From assembly GCF_001591825.1 (NCBI RefSeq), contig NZ_BCVQ01000001.1, positions 124,001 to 188,000 on the forward strand: a DNA stretch of 64,000 nt, read 5' to 3'. The position numbers and the translations under genes were made by a program. The notes below the pieces were generated by a model. The model had not been told where the DNA came from, did no database searches, and worked only from the letters and a program-made list of their open reading frames with translations. This stretch comes from Rossellomorea vietnamensis NBRC 101237. Its GTDB lineage: Bacteria > Bacillota > Bacilli > Bacillales > Bacillaceae_B. Positions within the stretch are counted from its first letter, which is position 1, and each line of letters starts with the position of its first letter. Shown piece by piece: positions 40,957 through 49,202 of the stretch.

Positions 40957-41069
40957 GCATGAATATCGATAATCCCGCACGATAAACCGAATTCTTGCAC
41001 GATAAATCTGAATCCGGCATGATTATGCAGAATCTCGCCTGAAAGTGAGTGAATTCCGCATGATTCAGG
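40957..41069. repeat. Degenerate 20-bp tandem repeat, five to six copies
   Basis: Units start at 40957, 40977, 40997, 41017 and 41037 (the fifth is 21 bp), with a partial copy at 41058. Each starts GCAyGAt and ends GAATcyc, for example GCACGATAAATCTGAATCCG. The gap from 40754 to 41195 has no gene apart from this. No spacers, so not CRISPR. Confidence 0.75.
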
Positions 41070-41195
41070 GGGGATTGTTTAAAACCTGTTTGTTTGAAAT
41101 AATTGGTAGTGTGATACACGATTGGTTTTCCAAAACGGAATTGCAAAAAGGAAAGATTGTTAGAAAGATTGACTCATTATAGGAGGAATGCCCCG

Positions 41196-41501
41196 ATGTA
41201 CACTCCCTTTATCCTTTGCATATGCCTGGGACTATTAATTGTATACACAGGTTACTTGATCTGGGTGAAGAAAAAGCTCAACCTCATTGCCGGGTACCAG
41301 GAGGATGTCTTTAAAGGTGATAAAGAAAAGCTGGCGAAAATATTCGGTCTCTATACAATAGTGGTCGGCATTATGACAATGATCCTTCCTTTTGCCCTTG
41401 AATATGTCGGTCTCTATACGGGAACGGTGTTTGGGATTGTGATAGGAGTGGGTGCCGTCGCCCTCAGTGTGTATGTGATGGGGAATCAGATGAGATCATG
41501 A
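41196..41501 (+). CDS. DUF3784-type small membrane protein
   Basis: 101 residues from ATG 41196 (AGGAGG nine bases upstream). Three hydrophobic segments with the linking motif KKKLNLIAGYQEDVFKGDKE between helix 1 and 2 (LIAGY is the DUF3784 mark). Function unknown. First gene of a run of small membrane-protein genes up to 43334. Confidence 0.75.
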   Translation: MYTPFILCICLGLLIVYTGYLIWVKKKLNLIAGYQEDVFKGDKEKLAKIFGLYTIVVGIMTMILPFALEYVGLYTGTVFGIVIGVGAVALSVYVMGNQMRS

Positions 41502-41552
41502 GGGGAAATTCCAATCCGACCCAGAAAACAAAAGAAAAGGAAGTGAATCTTC

Positions 41553-41747
41553 TTGAGCACCGATCAATCCTCCGAACAGGCCAAATGGATTGCGAAATAC
41601 GGAAGTCTGGTTATTGCCTTCTGCAATTTGATAACGTGCATAACAAGCTGGGGAGAGAATTGGATTCTTACTGTTCTTTTAGGAATGGGCGTATTGGTTT
41701 GTGGAACGATAGGTATTTTTGACCTTAAGCGCCATATGAAAGGATAG
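41553..41747 (+). CDS. Small two-helix membrane protein, unknown
   Basis: 64 residues from TTG 41553 (AAGGAAGTGA upstream). Polar N-terminus (STDQSSEQAKWIAKYGS) and two hydrophobic stretches (LVIAFCNLITCITSW and WILTVLLGMGVLVCGTIGIF). Not recognised. Confidence 0.55.
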   Translation: MSTDQSSEQAKWIAKYGSLVIAFCNLITCITSWGENWILTVLLGMGVLVCGTIGIFDLKRHMKG

Positions 41748-41851
41748 TTGTTCCCTGGATTACCAGGGTTAATGATTAGTGAGACAGTAGAATCTGTTTC
41801 TTCCTACCACTACGTTTGGTACATAAATGATTGAAAAAGGAAGTTAAAAAC

Positions 41852-42505
41852 ATGATTAAAAATAAAAATTATCTCATCGCTTCGGGCATAATCCTGATTC
41901 TTTGTATGTCATTCTATTTCCCGTTTCCGAATGCCCCAATGGTTTACAAGCGGATGGCGTTCATGTCTTTTCCTATCCAAGATCAAGATGGATACAATGT
42001 GCTGGCAATCATCGGTTCTTTCCTATTTATCTTTGCAATCGTTTTACTTGTAAAAGGTCTTTCCAACTATCACATCCGCACTGTGGTGATCGTTGCAATT
42101 GTTTATTCTTTATTACCATTTGGACTTATAAAGGTTTATCAGGAAACCGTAGCGGATGGAATTAATGCCATTTCGTACAATGGGAAGGGTACCTGTGACT
42201 TTGAGAAGATAGAGGAAGAAGAATTTACAGGGGAATGTAACTTGCTTATCTCCAATCATAGCGGGGAGCCAGTGACCTTTGACATTGAATTCCTGGATAC
42301 GTTCTTTCCAGGATCCGAGACGAGATTCACCTCTCTCATGAATGAAAACGGTCCCTACACCGTCACCATTGAGGCGAATCGTAAAAAATCAGTCAGTCTG
42401 AAGGAGGTTCTTGACTTATCGGATATTCCCAATCATGTAGATGGAGGCAGCTCGACGGAGGTCCATTTTAAAATCGAAGATGGGGGCAAAGAAAGGATTA
42501 TGTAG
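41852..42505 (+). CDS. Membrane protein with external domain, unknown
   Basis: 217 residues from ATG 41852 (AAAGGAAG upstream). Three hydrophobic segments (to about residue 105), then an external beta-sandwich-like domain of about 110 residues with one Cys pair (TCDFEKIEEEEFTGECNLLI) that could form a disulphide. The domain looks Ig-like by strand pattern only. Neighbours are small membrane proteins. Confidence 0.6.
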   Translation: MIKNKNYLIASGIILILCMSFYFPFPNAPMVYKRMAFMSFPIQDQDGYNVLAIIGSFLFIFAIVLLVKGLSNYHIRTVVIVAIVYSLLPFGLIKVYQETVADGINAISYNGKGTCDFEKIEEEEFTGECNLLISNHSGEPVTFDIEFLDTFFPGSETRFTSLMNENGPYTVTIEANRKKSVSLKEVLDLSDIPNHVDGGSSTEVHFKIEDGGKERIM

Positions 42506-42556
42506 TGAGCATTGGTTTTAATGTACTATAAAGGGTACCATTTGGAGGGAGAAACA

Positions 42557-42730
42557 TTGACACTGATTGTATTGATCATGGGATTAATCGTGTACTTTAT
42601 CGGAAGCACGAAGAAGAATCTCACCATTAAAGGAATGGGCATTGGCTTTATTCTTGCACTATGCTTTTTAAAGATTCCTAACTTCATTGAAGGATTTATT
42701 CAAGGAGTAACGAAGGGTTTCATGGGTTGA
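42557..42730 (+). CDS. Small two-helix membrane protein, unknown
   Basis: 57 residues from TTG 42557, selected because GGAGGGAG lies five bases upstream; earlier in-frame starts (42512, 42521) have none. Two hydrophobic segments around a KKNLTIKG loop and a short amphipathic end. Not recognised. Confidence 0.5.
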   Translation: MTLIVLIMGLIVYFIGSTKKNLTIKGMGIGFILALCFLKIPNFIEGFIQGVTKGFMG

Positions 42731-42779
42731 ACATAAAACAGAAAGATCGACAGTACAGCATCTTAAGGAGAGTAGCAGC

Positions 42780-43334
42780 ATGGAAACACACCTCTTGGAA
42801 TGGTTCAACACATTAGGCATCTATGCCATCGCATTAAGTATTTTACTAAACATCATCATTAGTGTTCTAGGTGTCCTACCGAGCGTCGTGATCACGGCTG
42901 CGAATATTACTTTTTTCGGATTTGAAAAAGGATTGGCTGTTTCAATCGCAGGAGAAGCGCTGGGAGCAATCGTCAGTTTTTATTTATATCGCAAGGGTAT
43001 CAAGAAATTATTTCAACATAAGGAGATAAACAACGGGTTGTTGACACGATTACAGAATTCGAAGGGGGTTGAAGCTTTTTGCCTGATCATTGCCCTCAGG
43101 ATCTTTCCTTTTATTCCATCGGGTCTGGTAACATTGGCTGCTGCCATCAGTAAAGTCGGGATCATTAACTATTCTATAGCGAGCACGATTGGAAAAATGC
43201 CGGCTCTCGTCATTGAAGCCTATTCGATTCAGCAGGTGCTGGTGTGGAACTGGAAAGGGAAACTCATTTTGAGTGTGTTTTTACTTTTCATCATTTGGCT
43301 TGTGTTGAGCAGGAAGAACTCAGCAAAGGAGTGA
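42780..43334 (+). CDS. VTT-domain (TVP38/DedA-like) membrane protein
   Basis: 184 residues with five to six hydrophobic segments. The VTT motif is visible: GAIVSFYLYRKG after helix 2 (G-x-F-x-Y-x-x-G-like) and ALRIFPFIPSGLVTLAAAISKV in the re-entrant region (F/RxxPxxP-like). Such proteins act as lipid scramblases or undecaprenyl-phosphate carriers in related families. AAGGAGAG precedes the ATG. Confidence 0.8.
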   Translation: METHLLEWFNTLGIYAIALSILLNIIISVLGVLPSVVITAANITFFGFEKGLAVSIAGEALGAIVSFYLYRKGIKKLFQHKEINNGLLTRLQNSKGVEAFCLIIALRIFPFIPSGLVTLAAAISKVGIINYSIASTIGKMPALVIEAYSIQQVLVWNWKGKLILSVFLLFIIWLVLSRKNSAKE

Positions 43335-43624
43335 ACAGATTGAAAATCACCAAACGAAGTCTGATATGACTCATTCTAAATGTATTTTGTTACCTCATGT
43401 GTGTAAGGGTGGCCCTTTTTATCACAATCTATTTTTAAGGGAGGCAAGAAATCCATCGTCCGGGAATGATTCTTCTTTTGATCGTCACCATGAACGACAG
43501 TTATACCATTTGGAAATGGATGAAAGAAGGAAGGCTGTAGGTGTAACGGTACAAGGCTTCGATCGGCCACTTGAGACCGATTAGGTAAAAACCTCAATTT
43601 CCTCCGAACTTCCTATAATATGCG
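43335..43624. other. Intergenic stretch without a convincing gene
   Basis: About 290 bp between the VTT gene and the sigma-K-like promoter of the repeat protein. Short open frames exist but have no ribosome sites or recognisable sequence. No hairpin with a T-run was found. Confidence 0.5.
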
Positions 43625-43625
43625 A

Positions 43626-43652
43626 ACGAACCATTTGAGTGCGCATAAACTA
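43626..43652 (+). promoter_or_regulatory. Sigma-K promoter candidate of the Ig-like repeat protein
   Basis: AC at 43626, 16 bp, then CATAAACTA (43644-43652), a full match to AC-N16/17-CATAnnnTA. The start codon is 35 bp downstream. Confidence 0.6.
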
Positions 43653-43686
43653 TCCTGATAGCTTATAGGAAGGAAGGTCATGTAAT

Positions 43687-45762
43687 GTGAAGAAGAAAAA
43701 TAAAAAAGACACCCTTTCGTGTCGAATTCAGCTTCCTCCACAAGGATGTCCGGATTTATTCCCACCTAACATTTGTATTAATCCTGTCATCCAGTTGGAG
43801 GAATTGGGTGTCATCAGCTGCGAGGCGACCATCAGGGGGAGGGTGTTGTGTGATAATGCACCGGTAGAAGGAGTGCAAGTTACTCTGACCTCAAGCTTTC
43901 CGGAACTGATGTTCAGTGATCCGACCCCGGTCACAGACAGGCGGGGGATTTTTACGACGACGGTTACGGTCCCCCGGGGAACACCGATTACAGCTGATGT
44001 ACGGATTACTGCAACAGCCACCGTATCGGATCAGACCATCAGTGACTCGATTACCGTAAGGGCGGGATGTGTACGGTGTGATAATCCAGTCCTCACCCTG
44101 AATCCAATCGAGGGTCCGGTCGGATGTCAAGGGACTCAAATATCAGGACGATTGCTCTGCGATGGGCTGCCCGTTCCAAATGCAGCCGTGTCGTTTACGA
44201 TCGGTAATGATTCCACCAAGGTGACAATCGCTCCAAACCCCGCCATCACGAATGCAGACGGGACATTTACCGCCACGCTGGTACCGTTCCTTGGAATCGA
44301 TGCAACGATCACGGTGACGGCAAATGCCATTGTCGGAGGACATCCAGTCACTTCTGAAACACAGTCGGTAACAGTAGTATGTCTGCCTTGTCAAAATCCT
44401 GTCATCATCCTCGATGACCTGGATCCCGTCGTTTGTGACGGTGTCGTGACCGGACGCGTCCTGTGCGATGGCAGGCCGGTACCGGGAGTGCAAGTGAGAT
44501 TAAGCAGTCCTCTCCTAGTTTTTGCTTCACCGACAGTCACTACCAATGGCAATGGAGAATTTTCAGGCAGATTCAGTGTACCACCGGGCACTTCCGAACA
44601 GGTGACGACTTATACAGCAAGAGCAGAAGTAAACGGGATTTCAGTGTCTGAAACCAATTCCGTCGAAGTCAGCTGTCCACCGTGTCAGAACCCGATCATC
44701 CAACTAGATAACGCGGGTCCGATCAGTTGCAGCGGCCCTGTTACTGGCCGTGTCTTATGCGATGGTGCCCCTGTCCCCGGCGTGCAGGTGACATTAAGCA
44801 GTCCGCTTCTATCCTTCCAGCCCTCTGTTGTAACTACCAATATTAACGGAGAATTTTCCAGTACCGCATCTGTCCCATTCCCGACCCAAATCACAACAGG
44901 CGTTCCTTATACGGCAAGTGCAACGGTAAACGGCATCCCTGTATCGAATACTAACTTTCTGCGTGCAGGATGTGTTGACTGTCCAAATCCGGCTATGAAT
45001 CTGATTGTGCCTCCATCGATCCAATGTGATGGCACGCTTATGGGAAGAGTGGTCTGCAATGGCACAACACCAATTCCAAATGTACCGGTCTTCTTCGACA
45101 TCGTGCAGTCACATACCAACGTATTTATCAATCCAGATCCGGCGATTACTGGAGCCGATGGTCGATATACGGCGACGATCATGGGTGTTGCGGGGACTAT
45201 GGAAACCGTTACCGTGACAGCCAGAGCGACCGTTGGGGGGATTCCGATCAGTGCAGGGCCGTTCAGCGTCCGAATTAATTGTCCTCCTCCGCCGGCATGT
45301 CCGTGTAAATTCAAGCTCGATACTCAAGGGGGAGCACAGCCTGGAGCCCAAATCAGGGTGACCCGCTATGATAATAACGTCACGAATTATACCGGAACGC
45401 TGAACGTGACCATCAACGAATGCGGTGCTTCCAAGAATGGTCCTTGTAATCCGGCAGTGGATAACTTCAACTTTGTCTTCAATGCAGGTAACGGGGATAA
45501 CTTCCAATTCACACAAGGTCGAAGAACCATGATTTCCTGCGAAAATAATTTCACAGTGGCGATCGTAGAAGGAATGATCAATGGTAAGATCAATAACGGT
45601 CCTTCCCGGACATTTGATGCTCGGATAAGGGCGACCCTCAATAATGTCACAGGTGAGATCACCTATGAGATCTTTGCAACGGATAATACGACGACCACCT
45701 TCGAGACCATCGTTCCATTTACAGCAGCCGGAAGTCCACAGTCGTTTATAACGGGTTGCTAA
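43687..45762 (+). CDS. Large cysteine-rich Ig-like repeat protein, probable spore surface protein
   Basis: 691 residues from GTG 43687 (GGAAGGAAGG upstream). After a basic N-terminus without signal peptide come five Ig-like (carboxypeptidase-regulatory/Big-like) modules of about 95 residues, each opening with CxxCxNPxIxL, then CxG or CDG, and GRVLCDGxPVPGVQVTL. The modules at 240-420 are nearly identical in places. The last about 145 residues are a separate beta-rich domain starting PACPCKFKLDTQGG and ending ITGC. Many Cys in a non-secreted protein, plus a sigma-K-type promoter, fit a mother-cell-made coat or exosporium component cross-linked by disulphides. Not a recognised named protein. 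Confidence 0.75.
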   Translation: MKKKNKKDTLSCRIQLPPQGCPDLFPPNICINPVIQLEELGVISCEATIRGRVLCDNAPVEGVQVTLTSSFPELMFSDPTPVTDRRGIFTTTVTVPRGTPITADVRITATATVSDQTISDSITVRAGCVRCDNPVLTLNPIEGPVGCQGTQISGRLLCDGLPVPNAAVSFTIGNDSTKVTIAPNPAITNADGTFTATLVPFLGIDATITVTANAIVGGHPVTSETQSVTVVCLPCQNPVIILDDLDPVVCDGVVTGRVLCDGRPVPGVQVRLSSPLLVFASPTVTTNGNGEFSGRFSVPPGTSEQVTTYTARAEVNGISVSETNSVEVSCPPCQNPIIQLDNAGPISCSGPVTGRVLCDGAPVPGVQVTLSSPLLSFQPSVVTTNINGEFSSTASVPFPTQITTGVPYTASATVNGIPVSNTNFLRAGCVDCPNPAMNLIVPPSIQCDGTLMGRVVCNGTTPIPNVPVFFDIVQSHTNVFINPDPAITGADGRYTATIMGVAGTMETVTVTARATVGGIPISAGPFSVRINCPPPPACPCKFKLDTQGGAQPGAQIRVTRYDNNVTNYTGTLNVTINECGASKNGPCNPAVDNFNFVFNAGNGDNFQFTQGRRTMISCENNFTVAIVEGMINGKINNGPSRTFDARIRATLNNVTGEITYEIFATDNTTTTFETIVPFTAAGSPQSFITGC

Positions 45763-45782
45763 AAACTTTAATAAAAATCGAA

Positions 45783-45813
45783 AAAGCAGCGGGATGATTC
45801 TCGTTGCTTTTTT
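45783..45813 (+). terminator. Terminator after the repeat protein
   Basis: AAAAAGCAGCG / CGTTGCTTTTTTT hairpin with T-run. Confidence 0.75.
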
Positions 45814-45925
45814 TATTCGCAAAAAAGAATCTCACTATTGATTCTTAAGTAACGGTAGAATAGTTCTATATGGTGAAATTTGTCGTCATTTAGCAAATGG
45901 TGGAGAAGTCAGAGGAGAGAAGCGG

Positions 45926-47632
45926 ATGAAAAAAATGAATTTCAGGAACTTAAAAATTGGCAAAAAGTATGGATTGACCTTAACATTCGTGTTTATTTTA
46001 TTTGGGATAGCGACTGTTATCGTCACAGGTTTATTGTATAAAGTGGGAAATGATGTGAAAGATCTGCAAAGAAGAAGCGACCTGGCCATTGATATGACGG
46101 AGATGGGATCGATCACGAGATCAAAGAGCATTCGCATCACGCAATACATAGAAGAAGGGAATTCCCAATATGTAGATGAGTTCACCGAACGAAGAGAGAA
46201 GTTCAATACGTTTGAAGCAGACGTCAGATCGAAACTTCATTCCAAAGAAGATATGACCCTTTTTAATCAGGTCATCCAATTGGATAAAGCGATGAATGAC
46301 TTATTCATCGATGGCGTGGTTCCCGCAGCGGAAAGTGGAAATCAGGAAGAAGCGAGAAGACTTGCCAAGCAGGCAGATGTCATTCGGAGTAATACAGTGG
46401 ATGTGTTGTATGAACTGAGGGATAACGTGAATGAACAGCGGGCTGATGCCGTGACGATGGTGAACACGAACCAGGCGAAGACGTTCTATACCCTGGTCCT
46501 GTCTATGCTTGTCGCGATGATCATAGGTGGAATGAGCGTATTCTTCATCAGCCGCCGTGTGACGAAGAATCTGACCAGGGTCGTGGAAATGAGTAATGAA
46601 ATGGCCGGTGGCAACCTGACTATCGAACCTGTCGACTATGATGGGAAAGATGAGATTGGACAATTGGCAAGTGCCGTCAATGCGATGGGGAAAAGCTTGA
46701 GGACGATGATGACGCATATCATCGATATCTCTGAAACCTTAAGCAGTCAAAGTGAAGAGCTGACTCAATCAGCCGAAGAAGTAAAAGCAGGTTCAGAGCA
46801 GGTGGCAAGTACGATGGAAGAGCTTGCCCTCGGATCTGAAACCCAGGCCCATAATGCTTCCACCCTCTCCGGAAAAATGGAGAGTTTCTCTGAACAGATG
46901 GAAGAAGCCAATACGAATGGGGAAGAAGTGGTCGTTTCCTCTACGGAGGTTTTATCCAAAACAGGAGAAGGAAAACAACTGATGACCCAGTCTGTGAAAC
47001 AGATGTCGGTGATTGACGCGATTGTTCAGGACGCTGTGTCCAAGGTGCAGGGACTTGATCACCAAACCAAGGAAGTGACGAAGCTTGTTTCCATCATCAA
47101 AGATGTGGCGGAGCAAACGAATCTTCTTGCCTTGAATGCGGCGATAGAAGCGGCCCGTGCAGGGGAAGATGGAAGAGGATTCGCCGTTGTGGCAGAAGAA
47201 GTGAGGAAGCTTGCCGAGCAGGTGTCGAGATCAGTGGAAGATATCACCCATATCGTCGGTGGCATCCAAAAAGAGTCCGCCGATGTCGCAGAGTCACTAC
47301 AAGAAGGATATAAAGAAGTGGAAAAAGGGACCCTCCAGATCAAAACCACAGGAGAAACCTTTGAAGCCATCAACCATCAGGTGAATGGGATGGCGGATCG
47401 AATTCAAACGGTCACAGCAAATCTTGCCAACATGTCGGCGGGCACCCAGGAAATGATGGCGAGCATCCAGGAAATTGCCTCTCTTTCCGAAGAAGCAGCC
47501 GCCGGAGTCGAACAAACTTCCGCCTCGACCCAGCAAACAAGCAGCTCGATGGAAGAAGTGGCAGGAAGCTCGGAACAATTGGCGAAACTTGCTCAGGAAT
47601 TAACTGGCCTCGTACGGAAGTTTCAAGTATAA
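45926..47632 (+). CDS. Methyl-accepting chemotaxis protein
   Basis: 568 residues. TM1 ([21 protein letters not shown]), an external four-helix-bundle ligand domain (about 40-185), TM2 ([20 protein letters not shown]), HAMP ([20 protein letters not shown]) and a long cytosolic signalling coiled coil with hairpin tip [20 protein letters not shown]. Polar membrane chemoreceptor feeding CheA/CheW. AGGAGAG precedes ATG 45926. Ligand unknown; no che genes nearby. Confidence 0.93.
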   Translation: MKKMNFRNLKIGKKYGLTLTFVFILFGIATVIVTGLLYKVGNDVKDLQRRSDLAIDMTEMGSITRSKSIRITQYIEEGNSQYVDEFTERREKFNTFEADVRSKLHSKEDMTLFNQVIQLDKAMNDLFIDGVVPAAESGNQEEARRLAKQADVIRSNTVDVLYELRDNVNEQRADAVTMVNTNQAKTFYTLVLSMLVAMIIGGMSVFFISRRVTKNLTRVVEMSNEMAGGNLTIEPVDYDGKDEIGQLASAVNAMGKSLRTMMTHIIDISETLSSQSEELTQSAEEVKAGSEQVASTMEELALGSETQAHNASTLSGKMESFSEQMEEANTNGEEVVVSSTEVLSKTGEGKQLMTQSVKQMSVIDAIVQDAVSKVQGLDHQTKEVTKLVSIIKDVAEQTNLLALNAAIEAARAGEDGRGFAVVAEEVRKLAEQVSRSVEDITHIVGGIQKESADVAESLQEGYKEVEKGTLQIKTTGETFEAINHQVNGMADRIQTVTANLANMSAGTQEMMASIQEIASLSEEAAAGVEQTSASTQQTSSSMEEVAGSSEQLAKLAQELTGLVRKFQV

Positions 47633-47647
47633 AAGATTGATAGTGAA

Positions 47648-47686
47648 AGCCACAGAGGATGGATCCTCTGTGGCTTCATTTTTTTC
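47648..47686 (+). terminator. Terminator of the chemoreceptor gene
   Basis: AGCCACAGAGGAT / ATCCTCTGTGGCT hairpin followed by a T-run. Confidence 0.9.
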
Positions 47687-47768
47687 GTATTCAGCACCAC
47701 AAAGATCTCAAAAAAGTGATAAAATGGAAACGGATCCCATAACGCGGCACGCTGAAAGGAGTCTCTTC

Positions 47769-47966
47769 ATGTTTAAAAAAAGCATTCGATTACCACTGAT
47801 CTATTTTGTCGTTAGGGTGTTATATCAATTCATCAAAAACGAAGAGATCAGGTGGATAGAAAATATCAGTATCAGCTTCGGTATATTCTTATTTGTGTGG
47901 TTGTTTCATTGGGCAGATAAGCCTTATAATTGGAAAAAAGACAACGTTCAGGGGAAAGGCAAGTAG
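47769..47966 (+). CDS. Small membrane protein, unknown
   Basis: 65 residues from ATG 47769 (AAAGGAG seven bases upstream). One or two hydrophobic segments (IYFVVRVLYQFI, ISFGIFLFVWLFHWA), basic at both ends. Not recognised. Confidence 0.55.
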   Translation: MFKKSIRLPLIYFVVRVLYQFIKNEEIRWIENISISFGIFLFVWLFHWADKPYNWKKDNVQGKGK

Positions 47967-48030
47967 AAACGAAAGGCGGAGAAAAAATGTGTGGGGCAGG
48001 GTGAACGAGAGGGATTCATGCTTCAACATG

Positions 48031-48396
48031 TTACCGTTCCACCCGATTCTCAAGGTTGAATACCCGTTTATCGATGTCTGTCAGCCTTGTATTTAAGTAG
48101 TGAAATTCAGATTCAGTATGCTGTTTCGTCACTTTTAACATAGCAATGACATCCTCGGTTTGTGATGTTTCGATTCGATTGACGGTTTCCTTGATATCCT
48201 TCACGTCAGCTTGGGTTGTTTTAAGGTCAGAGCGGATGCTGCGAACGTCAGCTTGGGTTGTTTTAAGGTCAGAACGGATGCTGCGAACGTCAGCTTGAGT
48301 CGTCTTCAGCTCACTTCGAAACTCCTTCATATCAATGCGCACTTCTTTCATCTCACCACGTAAATCCAACAGTATTTCAAGTATCTGCTTTTCCAT
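48031..48396 (-). CDS. Coiled-coil protein with three 14-residue tandem repeats
   Basis: 121 residues from ATG 48396 (AAGGAGGTGAG upstream). Almost wholly helical. After an N-terminal helix (EKQILEILLDLRGEMKEV) come three tandem copies of S(E/D)LKTTQADVRSIR, the last varied to VKDIK, then a second coiled-coil half ending TDIDKRVFNLENRVE. The repeats are 42 bp at DNA level (48208-48291 nearly identical), so copy number may vary between strains. Two heptads per repeat. Probably a cytosolic oligomer; function unknown. Confidence 0.7.
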   Translation of the reverse strand: MEKQILEILLDLRGEMKEVRIDMKEFRSELKTTQADVRSIRSDLKTTQADVRSIRSDLKTTQADVKDIKETVNRIETSQTEDVIAMLKVTKQHTESEFHYLNTRLTDIDKRVFNLENRVER

Positions 48397-48506
48397 TTTT
48401 CTCACCTCCTTCCCATAATTATAAAACAATTGAATGAGACATTCTAGCTTGAATCTTTTCCTTTGTGGAAGAAAAAAGGGGACGGTGAGATCGTCCCCCT
48501 GCTTCA

Positions 48507-48647
48507 TTAATCCCGCATGGATCCTGCTTCCCGGGAAGTCATGGAACCTTGTCCCGCGACGACATCTTTTTTAATTTGCTTTTTCACCTGTTGTGGGTCC
48601 GTCCCTGTTGTCATGGATTTCATATCCGTCTGATCAGGCTTCTTCAT
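48507..48647 (-). CDS. Small protein resembling gamma-type SASP
   Basis: 46 residues from ATG 48647 (GGAGGTGA seven bases upstream). The middle reads TDPQQVKKQIKKDVVAGQGS, close to the NVQQVRKQNxxxAxGQG repeat of gamma-type small acid-soluble spore proteins, but only one copy is present and the chain is half the usual length. If real, it is an amino acid store in the spore. A start further upstream would lack a ribosome site. Confidence 0.5.
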   Translation of the reverse strand: MKKPDQTDMKSMTTGTDPQQVKKQIKKDVVAGQGSMTSREAGSMRD

Positions 48648-48783
48648 AAACCAATCACCTCCACGTTTGATGTAGGCTCTTAGTATGGGCCGTGGTCCCA
48701 GGGTATATAAATCCTCCCCTTGTCCAAAAAAAGGAAGAGAGATATAATAAGAAGGAATCTTACATATTAAAGGGGGGAATATC

Positions 48784-48885
48784 ATGCATACGTTCACTGT
48801 AGACATCAAAAAATACCGACTATTAATGATGTCTATTATTGGAATTTCAGCCGTCCTCGGGACACGTCTGTCCTTTTTTAGCTGA
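48784..48885 (+). CDS. Very small membrane peptide, unknown
   Basis: 33 residues from ATG 48784 with GGGGGG six to seven bases upstream, one hydrophobic segment (LLMMSIIGISAVLGTRL). A TATAAT-like element lies about 40 bp before. A terminator follows at 48928. Too short for homology by eye. Confidence 0.4.
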   Translation: MHTFTVDIKKYRLLMMSIIGISAVLGTRLSFFS

Positions 48886-48927
48886 TTTTTCATAGTGTGA
48901 ACGAGTGTATGATTTCCTGTAATAGCG

Positions 48928-48963
48928 AAAGCCATGGGGAATGATTCCCTGTGGCTTTTTTTT
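48928..48963. terminator. Bidirectional terminator
   Basis: AAAGCCATGGGGA / TTCCCTGTGGCTTTTTTTT hairpin. Confidence 0.85.
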
Positions 48964-49011
48964 GATTTCATGGAGCGATGGCGGTGACCACTCAGCTGCT
49001 GAATTTCATGG

Positions 49012-49187
49012 GATTTTCAGCAGCTGAAAATCCTGCTGGTGTTCGAGCCGCCTGCGCTTTTAATCCAGCTCCGGCGGCTAAAGGCTCGAGGTCATAAGCT
49101 AAACAGGCCAAAAAGGCAAAAAACGCCTTTCCGCCCTGTTCATCTTATGCTTGTCGCCTTTGACCAAGCCGCCTGCGCTTTTTAACG
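49012..49187. repeat. Structured intergenic repeat with nested inverted repeats
   Basis: GATTTTCAGC/GCTGAAAATC (49012-49035) is followed by GCCGCCTGCGCTTTT (49051) and a long imperfect stem: GGCGGCT, AAGGC, CATAAG pair with CTTATG, GCCTT and AAGCCGCC, enclosing an inner hairpin (AACAGG, AAAAAGGC / GCCTTT, CCTGTT). The motif GCCGCCTGCGCTTTT recurs at 49172. This form (CTCGAGGTCATAAG ... CTTATGC-TGTCG-C) is one I recall as a dispersed element in several Bacillaceae. It fills most of the gap 48964-49202. Confidence 0.7.
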
Positions 49188-49202
49188 AGAGGACGCAATA
49201 AA

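Noticed and set aside
40957..41069. 20-bp repeats considered as CRISPR or origin iterons
   Set aside because: No spacers, no cas or rep gene, and units are degenerate.
43366..43584. A 72-codon open frame between the VTT gene and the repeat protein
   Set aside because: No ribosome site, no recognisable sequence and unlike neighbouring codon use.
45109..45822. A 237-codon open frame opposite the Ig-like repeat gene
   Set aside because: Its repetitive content only reflects the repeats of the + strand gene.
48208..48291. 42-bp repeats considered as a CRISPR fragment
   Set aside because: They are contiguous without spacers and are in frame in a coiled-coil gene.
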